A stretch of DNA of 64,000 nucleotides from UBA1715 sp045615765 (GTDB lineage Bacteria > Bacteroidota > Bacteroidia > Bacteroidales > UBA1715). The stretch is from NCBI GenBank assembly GCA_045615765.1, contig JAZLFM010000042.1:50357-114356 (forward strand), written 5' to 3'. The translations under genes were made by a program, and so were the position numbers. Positions 18,785-27,616 of this stretch are shown here, in pieces (the first letter of the stretch is position 1; each line of letters begins with the position of its first letter). Below the pieces are notes generated by a model that saw only the letters and a list, made by a program, of their open reading frames with translations, had not been told where the DNA came from and ran no database searches.

Positions 18785-18840
18785 GATTAGAGTTTAGTGA
18801 TTAGTTTTAAATTAATCACTAAACATTAATCACTAATCAT
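18785..18840 (+). repeat. long imperfect hairpin built from 14-bp repeats, serA/DUF1015 spacer
   Basis: GTTTAGTGATTA (18792-18803) and TAATCACTAAAC (18813-18824) form a perfect 12-bp inverted repeat with a 9-base spacer. ATTAATCACTAA occurs at 18811-18822 and again at 18825-18836, a 14-base period. GATTAG at 18785 and 18799 shows the same period on the left arm. There is no T run, so it is not an ordinary terminator. It fills almost the whole 67-base spacer. Confidence 0.8.
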
Positions 18841-18847
18841 TATAACA

Positions 18848-20098
18848 ATGCCAATAGTAAAACCATTCAAAGGATTTCGTCCTTGCAACGAGGAATATGC
18901 AAAAAAAATTGCATCTCGTCCATACGATGTGTTGAATTCAGAAGAAGCTAAGGCTGAAGCTGGAGATAACAAATATTCTTTTTATCATGTTATTAAACCA
19001 GAAATCGACTTGCCAGCTGATGTTGATTTACATTCTCAACTTGTATATGATACAGCAAAATCAGCTATTCAAAAGTTGATAGACGAAAAAGTTCTTATTC
19101 AAGACGAAAAACCATGCTATTATATATATGCGCAAACAATGAATGGTCGTACGCAATATGGTATAGTAGGTGGTGCGTATGTCGCTGATTATGAAAATAA
19201 TATAATCAAAAAACATGAATTGACTCGTCCAGATAAAGAAGAAGATCGTAGAAATCATGTTCGTCATACGAATTTTAATGCTGAACCAGTGTTCTTTGCA
19301 TTCAAGAACAATCTTGAATTGGATATGATTATTCATGATGCTATCTTGGTTGATCCTGTTTACAATTTCGTTTCTGAAGATGGAGTAGGTCATCATGTAT
19401 GGGTAATCGATAACGATGCAAAAATTAAAAGAATTGAATACTTATTCGCTAACGAAGTTGATTGTTTATATGTAGCAGACGGTCACCATAGAACAGCTGC
19501 AGCAGCAGGTGTAGGAGCAGAGCGTCGTTCGGCTAATCCAAATCATGATGGTAGCGAAGAATACAATTATTTCTTGGCTGTAAATTTCCCTGCAAATCAA
19601 CTAACAATCATTGATTACAACCGTGTTTTGAAAGATTTGAATGGTATGACTCCATCGGAATTGGTTTCAAAACTAGAAAAATCATTTGTTGTTGAGAAAA
19701 AAGGTACTGAAATCTACAAACCAAACACATTGCATAATTTTTCAATGTATTTAGCAGGAGAATGGTATTCATTAACTGCAAAAGAAGGAACATTCAATGA
19801 TGCTGATCCAATTGGTGTTTTGGATGTAACAATTTTGACAGAACAAGTTCTTTCTCCTTTATTTGATATTCAAGATTTGCGAAGAAGTCAAAGAATTGAT
19901 TTTGTTGGTGGTATTCGCGGTTTGGGAGAGTTAAAAAAACGCGTAGATTCTGGTGAAATGCAAGTTGCATTTGCTTTATATCCAGTTTCAATGGATCAAT
20001 TAATGAACATTGCTGATAGCGGTGAAATTATGCCTCCAAAATCAACTTGGTTTGAACCAAAATTAAGAAGTGGTTTGATTTTACATAGTTTGGTATAA
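18848..20098 (+). CDS. DUF1015 family protein, possible serine-kinase-like enzyme
   Basis: 416 aa, full length for DUF1015, starting with the family hallmark VKPFKGFRPCNEEYAKKIASRPYDV (given here in shortened form: PFKGFRP...SRPYDVL). The centre holds VADGHHRTAAAA near residues 209-220, a DGHHR motif. Similar DGxHR motifs occur in ParB-fold free-serine kinases (SerK, SbnI), so a role in serine or phosphoserine metabolism is a reasonable but unproven inference. The fixed placement after serC-serA supports that. It ends in a strong terminator. Confidence 0.85.
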   Translation: MPIVKPFKGFRPCNEEYAKKIASRPYDVLNSEEAKAEAGDNKYSFYHVIKPEIDLPADVDLHSQLVYDTAKSAIQKLIDEKVLIQDEKPCYYIYAQTMNGRTQYGIVGGAYVADYENNIIKKHELTRPDKEEDRRNHVRHTNFNAEPVFFAFKNNLELDMIIHDAILVDPVYNFVSEDGVGHHVWVIDNDAKIKRIEYLFANEVDCLYVADGHHRTAAAAGVGAERRSANPNHDGSEEYNYFLAVNFPANQLTIIDYNRVLKDLNGMTPSELVSKLEKSFVVEKKGTEIYKPNTLHNFSMYLAGEWYSLTAKEGTFNDADPIGVLDVTILTEQVLSPLFDIQDLRRSQRIDFVGGIRGLGELKKRVDSGEMQVAFALYPVSMDQLMNIADSGEIMPPKSTWFEPKLRSGLILHSLV

Positions 20099-20123
20099 AC
20101 CAATCAAAATAGATGAAAAAATG

Positions 20124-20153
20124 AAAGGCTATCGTTTTTCGATAGCCTTTTTA
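20124..20153 (+). terminator. terminator of the serC-serA-DUF1015 region
   Basis: AAAGGCTATCG (20124-20134), a 5-base T loop, then CGATAGCCTTT (20140-20150) and further T residues. Confidence 0.9.
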
Positions 20154-20176
20154 TTTTTAATTTTATAGATAATAAA

Positions 20177-20200
20177 AAAAGCAGGAAAAATCCTGCTTTT
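20177..20200 (-). terminator. terminator of the rnf transcription unit
   Basis: AAAAGCAGGA (20177-20186) pairs with TCCTGCTTTT (20191-20200). On the minus strand it ends in a long T tract, 22 bases beyond the stop codon of the lipoprotein gene. Confidence 0.85.
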
Positions 20201-20222
20201 ATAATTTAGATTAAATTATTGG

Positions 20223-20771
20223 TTAATTCCAGTATTCAATTTCATTTTCTGGAATTACAACTTTTAATGCTACTTGTTTACCATTTTTTAAAGTACCTTC
20301 AACTGTAAGAGTAAATTCGTTAGTGCTTTTCCCTAGTACCAATGAACCTGAGCCAAAGCATGATTCATTTTCGTATTGTACATCTGCAATATATGAGTGT
20401 ACTTCATTGTTGAATGAATCAAGACCAAAAAGTACATCATTTCCCGAATAGAATCCAAATGAAAATTGATGTGCTACAGCAGGTTTTGCCAAATTAATTT
20501 TGGAACCAAGTAGAGGAGTACCAAGGTCAAATCTTCCTTGAAAATCTTCACACATTACATCAAGATAGTGTGCTCCTTCGTCTTCATTTGCTGCATTTGC
20601 AGGTCTAACAGCTAGACGATATTGAATATCAGATATTTTACCGTCGTAATACGCTTGGTTGTCTGTGATTTCACTTAATACAGAATCTGATTCTTTTTCA
20701 TCGTCTCCACAACTTACAAGAGAAAAACTTGTAAGAACTGCCATTACGGCATACAAAAGTCTTTTTTTCAT
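20223..20771 (-). CDS. predicted lipoprotein at the end of the rnf operon
   Basis: 182 aa. The N-terminal signal ends in a lipobox (SLVSC, Cys near residue 21), followed by GDDEKESD, an acidic tail of the kind that can direct Bacteroidota lipoproteins to the surface. The rest is beta-rich with no family I recognise. The gene starts 20 bases after the rnfA stop and is followed by the only terminator in the area. It is therefore probably cotranscribed with rnf, although no link to Rnf function is known. Confidence 0.7.
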   Translation of the reverse strand: MKKRLLYAVMAVLTSFSLVSCGDDEKESDSVLSEITDNQAYYDGKISDIQYRLAVRPANAANEDEGAHYLDVMCEDFQGRFDLGTPLLGSKINLAKPAVAHQFSFGFYSGNDVLFGLDSFNNEVHSYIADVQYENESCFGSGSLVLGKSTNEFTLTVEGTLKNGKQVALKVVIPENEIEYWN

Positions 20772-20791
20772 TATTATTAAATAATTTATAG

Positions 20792-21388
20792 TTAAACCAA
20801 TCCAGAAAATCCCATAAATGCCAATGCTAACAACCCTGCGGCAACTAATGAAATAGGAGTGCCTTGCAAGCGTTTAGGAACATCTGTAATTTGAATTTGT
20901 TCTCGTATTCCTGCAAATACTATTAGTGCTAATCCAAATGCTAAAGCATTTGCAAATGCAAAAACGATTGCTAAACCGAGTGAACTTTCTTCTACAAATG
21001 AATATTTGCTTGGTAAATCCAAAGCCATCATCGATACACCTAGTACGCAACAGTTGGTTGTAATCAAAGGAAGAAATACTCCTAAAGCTTCATATAATGC
21101 GTGAGAAACCTTTTTTAGAACGATTTCGACCATTTGTACTAAAGAGGCGATAATTAAAATAAAACTAATTGTTTGCAGAAATTCAATGTCTAGTGGTACT
21201 AATACATATTTGTTAAGAATATAGGTAACCATAGTAGCTAGAACCAATACGAACATTACTGCACCGGACATGCCGATTGCTGTATTTACTTTTTTAGAAA
21301 CTCCTAAGAATGGACAAATTCCTAAAAATTGGCTTAAAACAATATTGTTTACGAAAACAGCCGATATGATGATAAGTATATATGCCAT
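20792..21388 (-). CDS. rnfA: Rnf complex membrane subunit RnfA
   Basis: 198 aa with six predicted transmembrane helices. RnfA pairs with RnfE in the membrane core of the ferredoxin:NAD+ oxidoreductase that pumps Na+ or H+. Conserved features include VNNIVLSQFLGICPFLGVSKK near residues 13-33 (shown in part: NNIVLSQFLGICPF) and TTNCCVLGV near residue 110, whose cysteines belong to the intramembrane FeS site known for this family. It is the last rnf gene, 11 bases after rnfE. Confidence 0.95.
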   Translation of the reverse strand: MAYILIIISAVFVNNIVLSQFLGICPFLGVSKKVNTAIGMSGAVMFVLVLATMVTYILNKYVLVPLDIEFLQTISFILIIASLVQMVEIVLKKVSHALYEALGVFLPLITTNCCVLGVSMMALDLPSKYSFVEESSLGLAIVFAFANALAFGLALIVFAGIREQIQITDVPKRLQGTPISLVAAGLLALAFMGFSGLV

Positions 21389-21399
21389 GATAATTTTTT

Positions 21400-21981
21400 T
21401 TAGTTTTTACGAATAATTGCAATTAAATAAGCTAAAACTAAGAATGCTCCAGGAGGTAATATGAATACTAACATTGTTTTAGGATCTTCTAAACCTAGGA
21501 AATTCCATCCGAATAGAGTTCCAGCTCCGAGCATTTCTCTTACAAGTCCAAGTAGGGTAAGAGCTAAAGTGAAACCTAATCCCATACCGATTCCGTCAAA
21601 TAAAGAATCAACGATGCCGTTTTTCGAAGCAAATGATTCTGCACGACCTAAAATGATACAGTTTACAACTATCAATGGAATATACAAACCAAGTTGTTCA
21701 AACAAAGCTGGAACATACGCTTCCATAAGTAGTTGAATGATAGTTACGAAGGTTGCAATTATAACAATAAAAGCAGGAATTCGTACTTTGTCTGGTATTA
21801 TGTTTTTTACTAAGGAAATCACAACATTTGACATAATTAATACAAACATTGTTGCCAATCCCATACCAAGACCATTGGTTCCTGATGTTGTTACACCAAG
21901 TGTTGGACACATACCTAAAAGGAGAGAAAAGATAGGATTCTCCTTTATTATTCCGCGAGTTAGATTAGATATATTTGCCAT
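21400..21981 (-). CDS. rnfE: Rnf complex membrane subunit RnfE
   Basis: 193 aa, six predicted membrane helices and the sister of RnfA. Family blocks are NPIFSLLLGMCPTLGVTTS near residues 16-34 and IPLIVVNCIILGRAESFAS near 100-118. The two cysteines in GMCP and VNC match the RnfA/RnfE pair of half-sites. It starts 2 bases beyond the rnfG stop. Confidence 0.95.
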   Translation of the reverse strand: MANISNLTRGIIKENPIFSLLLGMCPTLGVTTSGTNGLGMGLATMFVLIMSNVVISLVKNIIPDKVRIPAFIVIIATFVTIIQLLMEAYVPALFEQLGLYIPLIVVNCIILGRAESFASKNGIVDSLFDGIGMGLGFTLALTLLGLVREMLGAGTLFGWNFLGLEDPKTMLVFILPPGAFLVLAYLIAIIRKN

Positions 21982-21983
21982 TT

Positions 21984-22601
21984 TTATTCTTGTTTTGTAG
22001 CACCAGATTCTGCATCAGTGCTTGATTTTTGATTCGAAATTTGTTGAAAAGCGCTATATGCTTTTTTTACTGTCGTACAAAAAGCACGAGAACTGATAGT
22101 TGCTGCTGTAAGAGCGTCAACATCGCCACCGTCTTTTTTTACAATTGCTTTTTTTGTTGCGCAATCAAATCCTATAAATTGTGAACGGAATTTTTCAGTT
22201 GTCATTTTGTCGCCAAGTCCTGGTGTTTCTTGATGAGCAACAACCGATGTATTATAGATTGTACCATCGGGTGTAAAGCCAACCATTACTTGTACATTTC
22301 CACCAAATCCAGAGTTTGTAGAACTAAGAATTGCGTAACCAACAACATCATTGTCTTTTGTTGCTGTGTAAACAGTTAAACTGTCGTTTTGTACAGCCAT
22401 TTTTATACCAGTTTCTAATGGATTATTGTTGAATTCTGGTACAACAAAAGAAATAGCATTGATTTGCTTTTGTTGGTGTGAGGCAGTGATAGGAGCTAAT
22501 GTGATTTGTTGAACAAAAGCAAGCGAAATGCCGGCTGTAAATGTAATTGCACATAGTACAATCACCATATTTTTAAGAGAAGATTCTATTTTCTTTGCCA
22601 T
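21984..22601 (-). CDS. rnfG: Rnf complex flavoprotein subunit RnfG
   Basis: 205 aa. One N-terminal membrane helix (about 10-30) anchors a periplasmic FMN-binding domain. The covalent FMN site, normally S(T)GAT, reads DALTAATISSR near residues 161-171, so the acceptor threonine is kept while SG is replaced by TA. The segment GFGGNVQVMVGF near 98-109 and ETPGLGDKM are typical. ApbE, which attaches the flavin, is not in this window. It lies between rnfD and rnfE in the usual order. Confidence 0.93.
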   Translation of the reverse strand: MAKKIESSLKNMVIVLCAITFTAGISLAFVQQITLAPITASHQQKQINAISFVVPEFNNNPLETGIKMAVQNDSLTVYTATKDNDVVGYAILSSTNSGFGGNVQVMVGFTPDGTIYNTSVVAHQETPGLGDKMTTEKFRSQFIGFDCATKKAIVKKDGGDVDALTAATISSRAFCTTVKKAYSAFQQISNQKSSTDAESGATKQE

Positions 22602-22607
22602 AGTCGA

Positions 22608-23576
22608 TTATTTTTTAGATCCGTAACGACGAGGTTGCATTTTATTGATTAGTGGTACTAATGCATTCATTATTAAAATAGCAAAAGACATACCTTCAGG
22701 ATATGCGCCAAAACGACGGATAATAATTGTAAGTAATCCGATGCCTATACCGAATATGATTTTTCCTTTTGCAGTCATTGGTGATGTTGCGTAGTCTGTT
22801 GCCATAAAGATAGCGCCTAACATTGCGCCACCTGAACATAGGTGTAGTATAGGACTTGCATTTAAATCAGGGTTTGCACAATATAGAATACCAGAGAAAA
22901 TGGCAATCGTTCCTAACACACTAACAGGAATATGCCAGCTGATTGTTTTAGTACATAACATATAGATACCACCAATAATTAATGCAATAACCGAAATTTC
23001 ACCAAGGCTACCACCAATGTTACCAATAAACATATCGGTTGTAGATGGTAACGAAAGATCTGCAATTGTTTTTCCACTCATAATACCTTCTTGTATCATT
23101 CCAAGTGGTGTCGCTCCAGTTGTTCCATCTACCGCATAATCAGAAACTTTAGACCATGTTGTCGTATCAGCAGGGAATGAAATCAATAGGAATACACGAC
23201 CAACAAGCGCTGGGTTAAAAATGTTACAACCTAAACCGCCAAAAGACATTTTCGCAACACCAATTGCAATTAAACTACCAATTACAACCATCCATAATGG
23301 GAGAGAGTTTGGTAAGTTAAATGACAATAGCACGCCTGTAATAACAGCGGAACAATCTTTAATTGAATAATTTTGATTTTTGAATAACCATTTATCTATT
23401 GCAAATTCAAAGAATAGACAAGAAGCAACGGAAACAAGCGTTAATAGTAAAGCAGAGAATCCGAAGACATATACGGAAAATATAAGAGCCGGAACTAAAC
23501 CAATCAAAACATTGCACATCAATTTAGTTGTGCCTGTTTCTGATTGATAGTGAGGCGATGGAGATACTGTAAGCAT
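22608..23576 (-). CDS. rnfD: Rnf complex membrane flavoprotein subunit RnfD
   Basis: 322 aa from the ATG at 23576 (MLTVSPSPHYQS). A TTG six codons upstream is possible but less likely, because family members begin near this SPSPH motif. About eight membrane helices are visible. The flavin-linked threonine lies in DGTTGATPLGM near residue 166 (S/TGAT-type motif). LGCNIFNPALVGRVFLL and YATSPMTAKGKIIFG are family blocks. It lies 27 bases after rnfC and 6 bases before rnfG. Confidence 0.94.
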   Translation of the reverse strand: MLTVSPSPHYQSETGTTKLMCNVLIGLVPALIFSVYVFGFSALLLTLVSVASCLFFEFAIDKWLFKNQNYSIKDCSAVITGVLLSFNLPNSLPLWMVVIGSLIAIGVAKMSFGGLGCNIFNPALVGRVFLLISFPADTTTWSKVSDYAVDGTTGATPLGMIQEGIMSGKTIADLSLPSTTDMFIGNIGGSLGEISVIALIIGGIYMLCTKTISWHIPVSVLGTIAIFSGILYCANPDLNASPILHLCSGGAMLGAIFMATDYATSPMTAKGKIIFGIGIGLLTIIIRRFGAYPEGMSFAILIMNALVPLINKMQPRRYGSKK

Positions 23577-23603
23577 AGTTTTAATTTTTTGCAATTCAGA
23601 ATT

Positions 23604-24941
23604 TTATTTTTTTGACTCGTTTTGCATGATTTGCATAACTTTAGATTTACCTAAACGAATGTAATCGAGTATAGGTTTGTGAGCAGGGCATGAGAATGTA
23701 CATGAGCCGCATTCGAAGCAATCCATCACATTATGACTATTTAATTCGTCATACATAGATTTTTTTGAAAGGGCATATAATAAATATGGCTCTAATCCCA
23801 TAGGGCATCCATCAACGCATCGACCGCATCGAATACAATTTGTTTCTGGTTGACGATGTGCTTCTTTTTCTGTCATACAAAGAATACCTGATGATCCTTT
23901 CATCACTGGTATATCTAAAGAACGAACCGCACGTCCCATCATTGGACCGCCAGAAATTACTTTGTCTGTTCCTTCTGGAATTCCACCAACAACAGCTAAT
24001 AGATCAGTAAAACTTGTACCTATACGAGTTAGAACATTTGCTGTAGAAGCCAATCCTGTACCGGTAACGGTAACAATACGGTCGATTAGCGGTTTGTTTT
24101 TTATAACAGCTTCATAAACGGCATAAGTCGATGCTACATTACAAACAATAGTTCCGACCGATGCAGGTAATTTGCGTGAAGGTACTTCGCGACCTGTAAG
24201 TGCTTGAATAAGATGTTTTTCGCTTCCTTGTGGATATTTTACTTTTAAAGGAACAATTTCAATTCCCTGATAAGTAGAAGCTACTTGTGTCATTTTTTCA
24301 ATCGCATCTGGTTTATTATTTTCAATACCTACTAATGCTTTTGAAACGCCAAGCACTTTTTTAATAAGTTCAATACCTACACATATTTCTTCGGCTTTTT
24401 CAAGCATAAGTGCATGATCGGCTGTAAGATAAGGTTCACATTCAACGCCATTAATTAATAGGTAATCAATAGCAACATCCTTAGGAGGTGTAAGTTTTAC
24501 GCTCATAGGGAAAGTTGCACCGCCCATACCAACGATGCCGGCATTTGCGATTTTTTTCATTATAACTTCAGGAGTAAATGACGATATATCTTTTTGTAGC
24601 TCTAATGATCTATCAATAGAAGGTTCCCATTCGTCAAGACCATCTGTTTTAATGATAATCATTTGTTTTTTGTTACCAGAAAGATCTGGAAACATATCTA
24701 TTTTTTCGACAGTTCCAGAAACAGAAGAATGAACATTTGCAGAAACAAATCCAGCGCTTTCGCCAATTTTTGTTCCTACTTTAACAATATCACCAACAGC
24801 AACAATAGGAGTGGCGGGAGCGCCGACATGTTGAGAAAGTGGTATCATTACTCGTTCTGGAATAGGGGCAACACTAATTGCTATTCCTTTCGAAATTTTA
24901 TTTTCTTTTGGGTGTACTCCACCTATAGTAAAGGTTTTCAT
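23604..24941 (-). CDS. rnfC: Rnf complex NADH-side subunit RnfC
   Basis: 445 aa. RnfC carries FMN and FeS clusters and exchanges electrons with NAD at the cytoplasmic face. Visible features are the N-terminal GGVHPKENK block, the flavin/NAD-type GIVGMGGATFPMSVKL near residue 135-150, and two ferredoxin motifs near the C-terminus (CIRCGRCVDGCPMGL and CFECGSCTFSCPAHKP). The length matches compact RnfC without the long C-terminal repeats of gamma-proteobacteria. It follows rnfB with 12 bases between them. Confidence 0.95.
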   Translation of the reverse strand: MKTFTIGGVHPKENKISKGIAISVAPIPERVMIPLSQHVGAPATPIVAVGDIVKVGTKIGESAGFVSANVHSSVSGTVEKIDMFPDLSGNKKQMIIIKTDGLDEWEPSIDRSLELQKDISSFTPEVIMKKIANAGIVGMGGATFPMSVKLTPPKDVAIDYLLINGVECEPYLTADHALMLEKAEEICVGIELIKKVLGVSKALVGIENNKPDAIEKMTQVASTYQGIEIVPLKVKYPQGSEKHLIQALTGREVPSRKLPASVGTIVCNVASTYAVYEAVIKNKPLIDRIVTVTGTGLASTANVLTRIGTSFTDLLAVVGGIPEGTDKVISGGPMMGRAVRSLDIPVMKGSSGILCMTEKEAHRQPETNCIRCGRCVDGCPMGLEPYLLYALSKKSMYDELNSHNVMDCFECGSCTFSCPAHKPILDYIRLGKSKVMQIMQNESKK

Positions 24942-24953
24942 GTGTGTATGGAT

Positions 24954-25796
24954 TTAGTTGTTTTCTTCCGCTTTTTTTCTTACAGGAAAATTTGTTTCAA
25001 TAATTGCTCCTGTAGGGCAAGCTTCAACACATTTTCTACAAAGTTTACATGTGTTTGCATCGATATATGCTAACGAGTCAACAACAACAATAGCGTTGTT
25101 TGTACATGTTTTCATACATTTACCGCAACCAATACATGCAGCGGAACAAGCTTTACGAGCTATAGCTCCTTTATCTTTGTTTGAACAACCGACATAAATC
25201 TTTAGATCTCGTTTGTTCGTCTTTCGTAGTTCAATTATATGTTTTGGACAAGCTGCCGCACATTGTCCGCAAGCGGTACAAAGAGCAGTGTCAATTTCTG
25301 GCAAATGGGTGTCTTTGTTGATTTTTATACCGCCAAATTGACATACTTTCTCGCAATCTCCAAATCCGAGACAACCAAAAGAACAACCAGTGTCACCTGC
25401 AGAGAAATTTGCAGCGAAAGCACAAGATTGAATACCTTCGTAGTTTACAAGTTTTTCGCGTTTGTCACATGATCCATTACAGCGAACAACTGCAACTTGC
25501 ATCTCTTTTTCGGAAGCAACTTTGCCGAGAAACTGTGCAATGGAATTCATAGTTTCGGTTCCACCTACAGAACAGTACAAGCCGTCCATGGAAGGGGAGT
25601 CAACCATTTTTTCTGCTAATTTGCGGCATCCTGGATACCCGCAACCACCACAATTGGCACCTGGTAGCATTGCTTCCACTTCGTCGTAGAGTGGATTTTC
25701 TTCCGTTTTAAATTTCTTTGCAACGAAATACAACGCCAGTCCCGCCAAAATGCCGATGGCACATAGCAATAAGATTGTGTTAATAATTGTTGTCAT
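24954..25796 (-). CDS. rnfB: Rnf complex ferredoxin subunit RnfB
   Basis: 280 aa. One N-terminal membrane anchor (about 4-26), then a cluster-binding GANCGGCGYPGC near residue 46-57. Three ferredoxin-type CxxCxxCxxxC motifs follow (CTACGQCAAACP, CIGCGKCMKTC, CKLCRKCVEACP). RnfB takes electrons from reduced ferredoxin. The start codon overlaps the end of rseC by 17 bases, which suggests coupled translation. Confidence 0.95.
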   Translation of the reverse strand: MTTIINTILLLCAIGILAGLALYFVAKKFKTEENPLYDEVEAMLPGANCGGCGYPGCRKLAEKMVDSPSMDGLYCSVGGTETMNSIAQFLGKVASEKEMQVAVVRCNGSCDKREKLVNYEGIQSCAFAANFSAGDTGCSFGCLGFGDCEKVCQFGGIKINKDTHLPEIDTALCTACGQCAAACPKHIIELRKTNKRDLKIYVGCSNKDKGAIARKACSAACIGCGKCMKTCTNNAIVVVDSLAYIDANTCKLCRKCVEACPTGAIIETNFPVRKKAEENN

Positions 25797-26214
25797 ACGT
25801 TTGTTTTTTTATTTTGAACGAAAAATTTCGTTCTAACCGTTGTTTGTTCTTATGTAATATGATAAAATGACAACCTAATAGTGCGCAAGCAATACAAAAA
25901 GAAGCAAGTTCATTCATAAATTGCATGCAAACCAATACGGTCGCCATTAAAATGAAAAGCGGTATTATGTATGCCCATAACACCGCTTTTGTTCCAATTG
26001 AGGAGTCCATAACAACTTGAATTTCGTCTCCTGGTTTACATTGTTTATCACAGCAATCTGGTTTTATGTGTACCAATTTTTCGGAGATTTCGGAGAAACC
26101 GCAAATTGTTTTGGCATGACAATCTCCACACGACGATTTTGCTGCAATTGCTACAACAATCATATCGTCCGACACGGAACGAACTATACCGCTATGGGAG
26201 ATTGTACAACTCAT
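25780..26214 (-). CDS. rseC: SoxR-reducing-system RseC family protein
   Basis: 144 aa. It has an N-terminal cysteine-rich stretch (SSCGDCHAKTICGF, then DCCDKQC) and two membrane helices near residues 75-120. This is the RseC/MucC family, which in Bacteroidota and many anaerobes is encoded directly before rnfB and may tune or protect the complex. It begins 5 bases after the purA stop and overlaps rnfB by 17 bases, so it connects purA with the rnf genes in one apparent transcript. Confidence 0.88.
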   Translation of the reverse strand: MSCTISHSGIVRSVSDDMIVVAIAAKSSCGDCHAKTICGFSEISEKLVHIKPDCCDKQCKPGDEIQVVMDSSIGTKAVLWAYIIPLFILMATVLVCMQFMNELASFCIACALLGCHFIILHKNKQRLERNFSFKIKKQTYDNNY

Positions 26215-26219
26215 ATTTA

Positions 26220-27485
26220 TTATCTGAAAATAGTTTTGTCTCTATCTGGACCTACAGAAATAATTTTTACAGGCACGCCAGTTTCTTTTTCAATAAACTC
26301 GATATATGTCTTTAATTGTTTTGGCAATTCATCGTAGTTATTTGTATTCAACTCTTGTTTCCAACCTTCAAATGCAGTATAGATAGGTTCTGCGTTTTCT
26401 AAGTCGTTTGGTAGGTAATTAATTTCTTGTCCTTTATATTTATATGATGTACAAATTTTGATAGTGTCAAAATCATTCATTACATCACTTTTCATCATAA
26501 ATAGTTGTGTAACGCCATTCAACATAATTGCATATTTTAATGCAACTAAATCCAACCAACCGCAACGACGTGCACGACCAGTAGTTGCACCAAATTCACC
26601 ACCGTTTTGACGAAGTTTTTCACCTGTTTCGTCAAATAATTCAGTAGGGAAAGGACCGCTACCTACACGAGTACAATATGCTTTGAATATACCGAAAACT
26701 TCGCCAATTCTACTTGGAGCTAAACCAAGACCTGTACAAGCACCTGCAGTAATAGTGTTTGAAGATGTAACGAATGGGTATGAACCAAATTCTATATCCA
26801 ATAATGTACCTTGAGCACCTTCGCATAACATAGATTGTCCCTTATCAAGTGCTTCGTTAATATAGAATTCTGTATCAACAATTTGTAATGATTGAATCAA
26901 CTTAATACCTTCAAACCATTCTTTTTCATACGCATCGATATCAAATGTGTATGTGTAGTTTTTCAAGATATTCAAATGTGTTTGTTTACATTGTTGGTAT
27001 TTTTCTTCGAAGTTATTTAGCAAATCGCCAACACGTAAACCTGTTCTTGCGATTTTGTCGGTGTATGTAGGACCGATACCTTTTTTCGTAGAACCAATTT
27101 TATTAGCACCTTTAGAGTTTTCGTATGCTTCGTCCAATGCCTTGTGAGAAGGAAGTATGATGTGTGCACGAGTTGAAAGAATTAATGTCTTTGCAACATC
27201 TATACCTTGTTCTGTAAGTTTGTCAACTTCTTCTTTGAAAATATATGGATCGATAACAACACCGTTACCAATGATATTTATTGCATTTGGACGGAAAACA
27301 CCTGAAGGTATTGTATGTAACACATGTTTTACATTATTAAAAACCAATGTGTGTCCTGCATTTGGTCCACCTTGAAAACGAGAGATAATGTTGTATTTTG
27401 GGGTTAATACATCCACAATTTTACCTTTTCCTTCGTCTCCCCATTGTAGTCCTAATAGAACATCTGCTTTTTGTTTTGCATTCAT
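26220..27485 (-). CDS. purA: adenylosuccinate synthetase
   Basis: First committed step from IMP to AMP, using GTP and aspartate. 421 aa. The GTP-binding P-loop-like segment is LGLQWGDEGKGKIVD near residues 11-25; the catalytic aspartate is in GDEGKG and the histidine in NAGHT near residue 43. STKKGIGPTYTDK and TGRARRCGWLD are further signatures. It lies 131 bases after rel on the same strand and 5 bases before rseC, which makes it the probable first gene of the rnf transcript. Confidence 0.96.
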   Translation of the reverse strand: MNAKQKADVLLGLQWGDEGKGKIVDVLTPKYNIISRFQGGPNAGHTLVFNNVKHVLHTIPSGVFRPNAINIIGNGVVIDPYIFKEEVDKLTEQGIDVAKTLILSTRAHIILPSHKALDEAYENSKGANKIGSTKKGIGPTYTDKIARTGLRVGDLLNNFEEKYQQCKQTHLNILKNYTYTFDIDAYEKEWFEGIKLIQSLQIVDTEFYINEALDKGQSMLCEGAQGTLLDIEFGSYPFVTSSNTITAGACTGLGLAPSRIGEVFGIFKAYCTRVGSGPFPTELFDETGEKLRQNGGEFGATTGRARRCGWLDLVALKYAIMLNGVTQLFMMKSDVMNDFDTIKICTSYKYKGQEINYLPNDLENAEPIYTAFEGWKQELNTNNYDELPKQLKTYIEFIEKETGVPVKIISVGPDRDKTIFR

Positions 27486-27616
27486 TGTTTCAATTTATTA
27501 GTATAAAACTCAAAAACCTTGTAAATATAGAGATTTTATCGTCTCTTTTACTTTTAATTTGTTAATTGTTGATAAAAAATTTTCCTCTATTGTATATGTT
27601 TGAAATACAGTTGATT

